Of a stretch of DNA of 64,000 nucleotides, positions 59,037-64,000 are shown one piece after another. The stretch comes from Nonomuraea typhae. Lineage in GTDB: Bacteria > Actinomycetota > Actinomycetes > Streptosporangiales > Streptosporangiaceae. The translations under genes were made by a program, and so were the position numbers. Below the pieces are notes generated by a model that saw only the letters and a program-made list of their open reading frames with translations, did not search any database and was not told the DNA's origin. The DNA lies in NCBI RefSeq assembly GCF_009760925.1, contig NZ_VRLV01000008.1, forward strand, positions 124,001-188,000. The letters run 5' to 3'. Numbering within the stretch: the first letter of the stretch is position 1; every line of letters starts with the position of its first letter.

Positions 59037-62000
59037 CCAGCGCCCCGAACAACGCCCCCATCGCCCCGCACGCGAGGAGCTGGGAGACCTGGTCGGTCAG
59101 CACCGGCAGGCCGAAGCGGATGCCGGCCGCCACGGCGGCCCCGGCGGCCACGAGCAGCACCGCTCCCAGCCACGGCGACCGCAGCCGGAACACCACCACG
59201 GCCGTGACCACGGACACCGCGATCATGCCCGGCCAGTTCGCCACCCAGCCGCCGAAGACGAGCGCGAGCACGATCACGTACGGCACCCGCCACCGGCCCA
59301 GCCGGGAGTCGGCGGCAGGGGCGGTCTGCAGCACGTGCTCGGGCCGCGGCCCCCGCATCACCAGCGCGAGCAGGGCCAGCACCGCGATCCCCGCGAGCCC
59401 GGCGGCCAGGGCGTACCAGTAGGTGCGGTCCGGCAGGTACTCCATCCGGACGGTGCCCGTGGTGCCCGCGGGCAGCTCCCACGCCTGTTTCCAGCCGTCG
59501 ATCCGCGCCGGGCGCAGGGTCTGGCCGTCCAGCTTCGCCTGCCAGCCCTGGTTGAAGTTCTCGTTGACGACGAGGAAGGAGTCCTTGGGCGCGGTGACCC
59601 GGACCTCGCGCACGGACGGCGTCCAGGTGCCCTGCACGGCCGCCCCGGCGACCGCGGGCGTCCCCGGCTGGACCGAGCCGATCATCAGGGTGGACAGCGC
59701 CCACGGCTCCCAGCCGGGCATCCTGACCCGGTTGTCGCCCGCCGCGACGGCGGCCCTGGCGCAGCTCACGAACCGCACCGGCCGTTGTTCCAGCAGGTCG
59801 GCGTAGGTGCCGCTGACCTTGGTGGCGACCCGCTTGCCGTTCAGCTGCACGGACGGCCCCTGCCCGCAGCCGAGACGGAACGGGATGCCCTCGGGCCGGG
59901 CGGCCGGCCGTACACCGGGGATGATCAGTTCGGTGACCTGCAGGCGCCGGGAGGCGGCGAAGAAGCGGAGCTTCAGGGTGCGCGTGGTCATGGGCTTGAA
60001 GGTGAAGTAGCCGGCCGCGGTCACCCGGGCGCCGCGGGAGACGCCCTTGTCGCCGGTGGCGATGACGTCCAGCGGCTCCTTGTCGCCGCCCGGGCGGGCG
60101 ATCTGGATGCGCGAGATCGTCACCGGCTTCTTCCAGCCGAGAGTCAGCGCCGGCTCGGCGTCCGGTCCGGCGGGGATCCAGGTGGTGCTCGCGTCGGCGT
60201 CGAAGGCCGCGCGCGGGGCCACGACCGGATCCTTGCTGACCTGCGACGAGCCCTTCACGCTCGGCAGGTCGTCGGTCAGGCGGGTGTAGCGGTCGACGAG
60301 CGCAGGGTCGCGCAGGACGGCGAAGCCGCTCAGCCCGGTCTGGACGGCGTCGCCGGCGGTGAAGGTCCGGTCGAACCCGGCGCCCTCCTCCCCGGGCTTG
60401 TCCAGCAGCGGGTTGCAGACCCAGCGGGCCTGGTTGCGCATGCAGCGCGGGCGCTCGTCCACGCCGCGGTCCATGACGTACACCTCGCCGGTGGCGCGCG
60501 GCAGGCGGACGGTACGGCTGGGCAGCAGGCCCGGGATGGAGACCTCGCTGACGCCGATCCGCTGCACGAAGCTCCACGACTGCTCGACGGTGGCGACCAC
60601 CTTGATCCGCACCCAGCTCGTGGCGCCGGACGGCACCCGCAGCGCCTGCGCGGAGTTGGTCTGCTCGACGTCTTGGACGATGCGCCCGGCCTCGGTCTCC
60701 ACGGCCACCGTCTTGACGGACTGGCCGATCAGCACGTTGTTGGTGAAGGTGACCTTCATGCCGGGCAGCGTGCGCTCGCCGGGGAAGTCGATGCGCAGCC
60801 ACTGGCCGGTGGGCGGCTCCCAGCCGCTGGTCTCCCAGTTGGTCTCGTAGTCGCCGTCCAGTGCGGCCCAGGGGCCGCGTCCGCTGGTGCTGATGCCGGG
60901 CACCGCGGCGGCGTCGGAGGCCGAGGAGGAGGCGGTCACGGCGGAGACGCCGTCGTACTCGGCGGTGGCGGTGTCGTCCAGCCAGCCGTCCTCCAGCAGG
61001 TCGAGGGCGCGCACGCCGGTGAACTCCTCGCGCTGGTCGGCGGTCAGGGTCGGCGAGTAGTTGGAGCGCATCTCGCCGAAGTGCCGTTCGCGCAGCCGGA
61101 GCGCGTCGCTGACCACGGCGGGCGCCTCGCGGGTGCCGGCGTCGCCGTTGACCAGCACGGGCGCGTCGCCGAGCAGGCCGAGGTCGCCCATGGACAGCAG
61201 CGAGTCCGGCCCGCCGCGTACGGCCAGCGTGTCGCCGGCCGGGAGCACGCCGACCACGCCCGAACTCCCGGAGACCTCGTACAGCTCCAGGGCGGGGAAG
61301 GGCCAGTCGACGGAGTTCTCGGCGTCGTCGGTGACGGTGTCGCCCACCTCGCCGCCGAACGCGTGCAGCCGGGTGATGCCGGGCGACTCGCGCAGCGCCT
61401 CGTAGATCCTGGCCGGGTAGGCGCCGGCCACGACGGCCCGGTTGAGGTCGTTGCGGACCAGCAGATAGCGCACGCCCATGCGGCGCAGCACGTCGGTCAG
61501 GCCGGGCGAGCCGTGCCCGGCGGCCAGGCGCTGGTCCACCGCGTCGAGCAGGCGGCTCAGGCCGACCGAGCCCGCCGCCGTCACCTGCCGGGTCGTCCAG
61601 CGTGCGGTGAACATCGGCTGCATCGGGTCGTCCATCGGCCGGCCCCACAGGTACTCGCCGAACTTCGCGCCGGGCACGATCAGCACCCCGTCGTCACCGG
61701 CGTTCTGGTTGAGCCAGGCCGCCGCCTCGCGCCAATAGAGCGGCACCTCCTTGAACGACCCGGGAGCGGCCAGGCCCTGGTTGAACACGGGCAGCACCAG
61801 CACCGCGAACGCGGCCACGGCGACCGCCTTGACCGGCACCCTGACGCGAACCAGCAGGTGGGCCAGGCCCAGCGCGAGCGGCAGCCGTACCAGGGGGTCG
61901 AACTTCCGCAGGTTGCGCAGCGGCGCGAGCGGCCCGTCGAGCAGCCAGCGCACGGGCTCGGCCACGACCGGCTCCAGCGCGCTCATGTGCCCGGCGGTCA

Positions 62001-63105
62001 GCGCCACGACGCCCACCAGGAACATCGCGATCACGAAGCCGCGGGCGGGCAGGTCACGATGGGCCAGACCGGCCAGGCCGAGCGCGGCGATCACCGCGGT
62101 CACCACGATCATGAGCGCGGAGGTCGCGATGGCGTACCCGGGCGGCTGGGTCTCCACGCCGTTGACGGTCAGGAAACGCACCCAGTCGGAGGCGCCGCGC
62201 AGCACGTTCGTCAGCGAGGTGACCTGGGTGGTGGCGCTGGTGGTCTCGGTGTAGGGCAGGAACGAGAAGGCGTAGCGGCCCACCAGCAGCAGCGGCAGCC
62301 ACCAGAACACCGTGGCCACGCCCACCGCGCCGCCCCACCAGCCGAGCATCCGCCAGCGCGGCACCGGCTTCGGCCGGGTCAGGATGTAGATCACCGGCAC
62401 GACCAGCACGGCCAGCACGGCCACCGCGTTGACGCCGCCGCACAACGCGACGGCCAGGCCGGACCTGACCGCCGCCCGGGCCCGCTGGCCGGTCTCCGCC
62501 GCGGTCAGCAGCGGCAGCAGGATCCACGGCAGCATCGCGGCGGGCAGCCACTCGGCGGAGATCTCCCCGATGATCGACAGCACCCGGGGCGCCAGCGCGT
62601 AGGCCAGGGCGCCGGCGATCCGGGTGCCGTCGCTGCCGATGCCGAGCTGCCTGGCCAGCCGCTCCACGCCCAGGAAGGCCACGCACATGAGCAGCGTCAG
62701 CCAGAGCCGCTGCGTCACCCAGGCGTCCAGGCCGACCAGGTCGCCGAGGGCGAAGAACGGGCCCATCGGGAAGAGGTACCCGGCCACCTGGTTCTGGAGC
62801 TGGCCGAAGTGCTGGGCGTCCCACAGGTGGGCCAGGCGCTCCAGCCAGCCGACCGGGTTGAGCGCCAGGTCGATCTTGGTGTCGGAGATGATGGCGCCCG
62901 GGCTCGTGGTGAAGGCGAGTACGGCGAAGCCGAGACAGCACAGCACCAGCCAGACCCGATGCCGGGCCCGCGCACCGACCGGAACACCAGGGCTCACACC
63001 GGCTCCCGGCTTCGCCCCGGCTGCCCGTGTCATACCGGCTCCCGGCTTCGCCCCGGCCTCCTGCGTCACGCCTGCTTCCGGTTTCGCCTCGGCTGACCGG
63101 GTCAC
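58963..63105 (-). CDS. AftD-like alpha-(1->3)-arabinofuranosyltransferase family protein
   Basis: A 1380-residue GT-C glycosyltransferase. Residues 1-45 are a repetitive Lys/Pro/Gly/Ala-rich cytoplasmic tail. About eleven membrane helices fill residues 50-460, with the early loop motif ISDTKIDLALNP where the catalytic Asp is expected. The large C-terminal part lies outside the membrane and contains at least two carbohydrate-binding-like beta-sandwich modules (one opening ALDGDYETNWETS, one FDADASTTWIPAG). Two more helices come near the end. Length matches mycobacterial AftD. GTG 63105 overlaps the GT4 stop. Confidence 0.88.
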   Translation of the reverse strand: MTRSAEAKPEAGVTQEAGAKPGAGMTRAAGAKPGAGVSPGVPVGARARHRVWLVLCCLGFAVLAFTTSPGAIISDTKIDLALNPVGWLERLAHLWDAQHFGQLQNQVAGYLFPMGPFFALGDLVGLDAWVTQRLWLTLLMCVAFLGVERLARQLGIGSDGTRIAGALAYALAPRVLSIIGEISAEWLPAAMLPWILLPLLTAAETGQRARAAVRSGLAVALCGGVNAVAVLAVLVVPVIYILTRPKPVPRWRMLGWWGGAVGVATVFWWLPLLLVGRYAFSFLPYTETTSATTQVTSLTNVLRGASDWVRFLTVNGVETQPPGYAIATSALMIVVTAVIAALGLAGLAHRDLPARGFVIAMFLVGVVALTAGHMSALEPVVAEPVRWLLDGPLAPLRNLRKFDPLVRLPLALGLAHLLVRVRVPVKAVAVAAFAVLVLPVFNQGLAAPGSFKEVPLYWREAAAWLNQNAGDDGVLIVPGAKFGEYLWGRPMDDPMQPMFTARWTTRQVTAAGSVGLSRLLDAVDQRLAAGHGSPGLTDVLRRMGVRYLLVRNDLNRAVVAGAYPARIYEALRESPGITRLHAFGGEVGDTVTDDAENSVDWPFPALELYEVSGSSGVVGVLPAGDTLAVRGGPDSLLSMGDLGLLGDAPVLVNGDAGTREAPAVVSDALRLRERHFGEMRSNYSPTLTADQREEFTGVRALDLLEDGWLDDTATAEYDGVSAVTASSSASDAAAVPGISTSGRGPWAALDGDYETNWETSGWEPPTGQWLRIDFPGERTLPGMKVTFTNNVLIGQSVKTVAVETEAGRIVQDVEQTNSAQALRVPSGATSWVRIKVVATVEQSWSFVQRIGVSEVSIPGLLPSRTVRLPRATGEVYVMDRGVDERPRCMRNQARWVCNPLLDKPGEEGAGFDRTFTAGDAVQTGLSGFAVLRDPALVDRYTRLTDDLPSVKGSSQVSKDPVVAPRAAFDADASTTWIPAGPDAEPALTLGWKKPVTISRIQIARPGGDKEPLDVIATGDKGVSRGARVTAAGYFTFKPMTTRTLKLRFFAASRRLQVTELIIPGVRPAARPEGIPFRLGCGQGPSVQLNGKRVATKVSGTYADLLEQRPVRFVSCARAAVAAGDNRVRMPGWEPWALSTLMIGSVQPGTPAVAGAAVQGTWTPSVREVRVTAPKDSFLVVNENFNQGWQAKLDGQTLRPARIDGWKQAWELPAGTTGTVRMEYLPDRTYWYALAAGLAGIAVLALLALVMRGPRPEHVLQTAPAADSRLGRWRVPYVIVLALVFGGWVANWPGMIAVSVVTAVVVFRLRSPWLGAVLLVAAGAAVAAGIRFGLPVLTDQVSQLLACGAMGALFGALVSVPEPPAPRLRQQAAEQELAAAR
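62992..63100 (-). repeat. 36-bp repeats coding the AftD-like N-terminal tail
   Basis: Three imperfect 36-base repeats encode 12-residue units related to GAKPGAGMTRAA. They make the first 40 residues of the AftD-like protein and look like a length-variable tail. Confidence 0.75.
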
Positions 63106-64000
63106 GTCAGCTCCCAGCCGAACACCCGCATCCGGCCGACCGGGCGGCCGAGGGCCAGCGTCGCCAGCCGTTCCGCGCTGTTGTCCCAGCGGAACCCGGA
63201 AGCCCAGCTCCGGCACCTGTCGCTCTGGGTGCCGTCCAGTTCGTCGATCGCGGCCGCCACCCCTTTGGCCAGGTCGGCGCCCTCGGCCACCAGCCACCCG
63301 GTCTCGCCGTGCCGGATGGCGTCCCTGAGGCCGTCCACGTCGAAGGCGACCGTGGGCACGCCGAGCGCGGCCGCCTCCAGCACGCACAGCCCCCAGCCCT
63401 CCCCCTGGGAGGCGTTGACCTGCAGCCACGCGGTGGAAATGAGCTCCTCCTTGACTTCTTCCCGCACGTAGCCGTGCATGGTGACGCCTTCGGGCAGCCG
63501 TGCGCGCAGCCGCTCCTCCTCGGGGCCGCGCCCGACGATGTCCACGGTCAGCCCCGGCCAGCGCGCACGCAGGTCCGGCACGGCGTCGAGCAGCAGGTCC
63601 ACCCGCTTGTGCGCGACCAGCCTGCCCACGCACACCAGCTTGGGCGCCCGGCTGCGCGCCGCCCGCGGGCTGCCGGGCTCGACCCCGTTGGGGACGATGG
63701 CGATCGGGCCCAGCCAGTTCAGCCGTTCCCGCATGGCCGCGACGGTCGAGGGCGAGACCGCGACGCTCTGCCGCCCCCGGTAGGTCCAGCGCGAGGCAGG
63801 GCCTTCGAGGAAGCGGCCGAGCATGGCCTGCCAGCGTGACAGGTGCACGCCGAACTGCCGGTCGTGCACGTGGTGGACGACGCAGATCACCCTGGTACGG
63901 CGGTGCAGCACCCACGGAGTGAAGAACGGGATCCCGTTCTGGCAGTCGAGCACCACGTCGAACCTGCTCCGGCGGCGCAGCAGCCACAGCAGCACCAGCG
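63102..64000 (-). CDS. GT4-family glycosyltransferase, C-terminal part
   Basis: The gene runs off the right edge; 299 residues are visible. GT-B fold family 4 landmarks are IAIVPNGVEPG, LVCVGRLVAHKRVDLLLDA, VDIVGRGPEEERL and the nucleotide-sugar motif ASQGEGWGLCVLEAAALGVPTVAFD. It should add a sugar to a lipid or glycan at the inner face of the membrane. Its stop overlaps the AftD-like start (GTGA), so both act in one pathway. Confidence 0.92.
   Translation of the reverse strand, partial: LVLLWLLRRRSRFDVVLDCQNGIPFFTPWVLHRRTRVICVVHHVHDRQFGVHLSRWQAMLGRFLEGPASRWTYRGRQSVAVSPSTVAAMRERLNWLGPIAIVPNGVEPGSPRAARSRAPKLVCVGRLVAHKRVDLLLDAVPDLRARWPGLTVDIVGRGPEEERLRARLPEGVTMHGYVREEVKEELISTAWLQVNASQGEGWGLCVLEAAALGVPTVAFDVDGLRDAIRHGETGWLVAEGADLAKGVAAAIDELDGTQSDRCRSWASGFRWDNSAERLATLALGRPVGRMRVFGWELT

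Noticed and set aside
59335..63096. A 1253-codon antisense frame over the AftD-like gene
   Set aside because: It is a high-GC shadow of a gene with clear membrane and glycosyltransferase features; its composition is His/Arg/Gly/Gln-rich without motifs.

Overview
The window is high-GC DNA from an actinobacterium. Frequent GTG starts, many ATGA or GTGA stop-start overlaps, a type VII (ESX-type) secretion effector operon, a class F sortase, a DUF3068 protein, an AftD-like glycosyltransferase and sterol-type acyl-CoA genes all fit a non-mycobacterial actinomycete. Streptosporangiales such as Nonomuraea are my best guess, but this is inference and not established. No rRNA, tRNA, CRISPR array, transposase or prophage was seen, so this reads as ordinary chromosome.

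Layout. 0-9 kb: the 3' part of a Baeyer-Villiger monooxygenase, a large protein of unknown function with low-complexity inserts, an MBL-fold hydrolase behind a broken RibD/DHFR-like remnant, a secreted gamma-glutamyltransferase, and a NarL-type two-component pair followed by a 17-bp minisatellite. 9-16.6 kb: small regulator/enzyme modules (HTH protein with alpha/beta hydrolase, SHOCT protein, UreH-like membrane protein with a cupredoxin tail, Sel1-repeat protein, PadR with two VOC proteins, TetR with an FAD monooxygenase), several with clear palindromic operators. 16.7-20.8 kb: alanine dehydrogenase, a class III aminotransferase and a divergent M20 dipeptidase, pointing to amino-acid catabolism through alanine and pyruvate.

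20.9-26.9 kb (minus strand) is a type VII polymorphic-toxin operon: a YbaB-like protein, a small WXG100/EspC-like helical protein ending in a YxxxE signal, a 1309-residue protein with an N-terminal WXG100-like and membrane region, a Pro-rich linker, an unnamed middle region and a C-terminal ADP-ribosyltransferase domain, then a 208-residue candidate immunity protein and a secreted poly-gamma-glutamate hydrolase-like protein. 27-42 kb holds membrane and stress functions: CPBP protease, S9 peptidase, a QcrB-like fragment protein, an ABC-like ATPase with YhgE/Pip and TetR, Rrf2 with MFS, a VWA/coiled-coil/PspA-like operon, and a cysteine-dioxygenase-like gene divergent from LysR.

43-52.7 kb carries a translationally coupled operon (FadD19-like ligase, Ltp3/Ltp4-like thiolase-fold proteins, a DUF35 OB-fold protein, a second acyl-CoA ligase) and, separately, an EchA19-like hydratase. 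The two transcription units share an identical CAAGCGCTTG palindrome that fits the KstR2 consensus. Between them sits a sortase-type surface protein with a structured leader and its class F sortase. 52.7-55.9 kb: a VapBC-type toxin-antitoxin pair, an ECF sigma factor, and a nitronate-monooxygenase-like gene. 56-64 kb is an envelope-glycan cluster (DUF3068, methyltransferase, acyltransferase, AftD-like, GT4). Four KstR-type boxes (TnnAACnnGTTnnA) lie between 55.9 and 57.1 kb, so sterol-type control may reach these genes. All functions are predictions from sequence reading alone.
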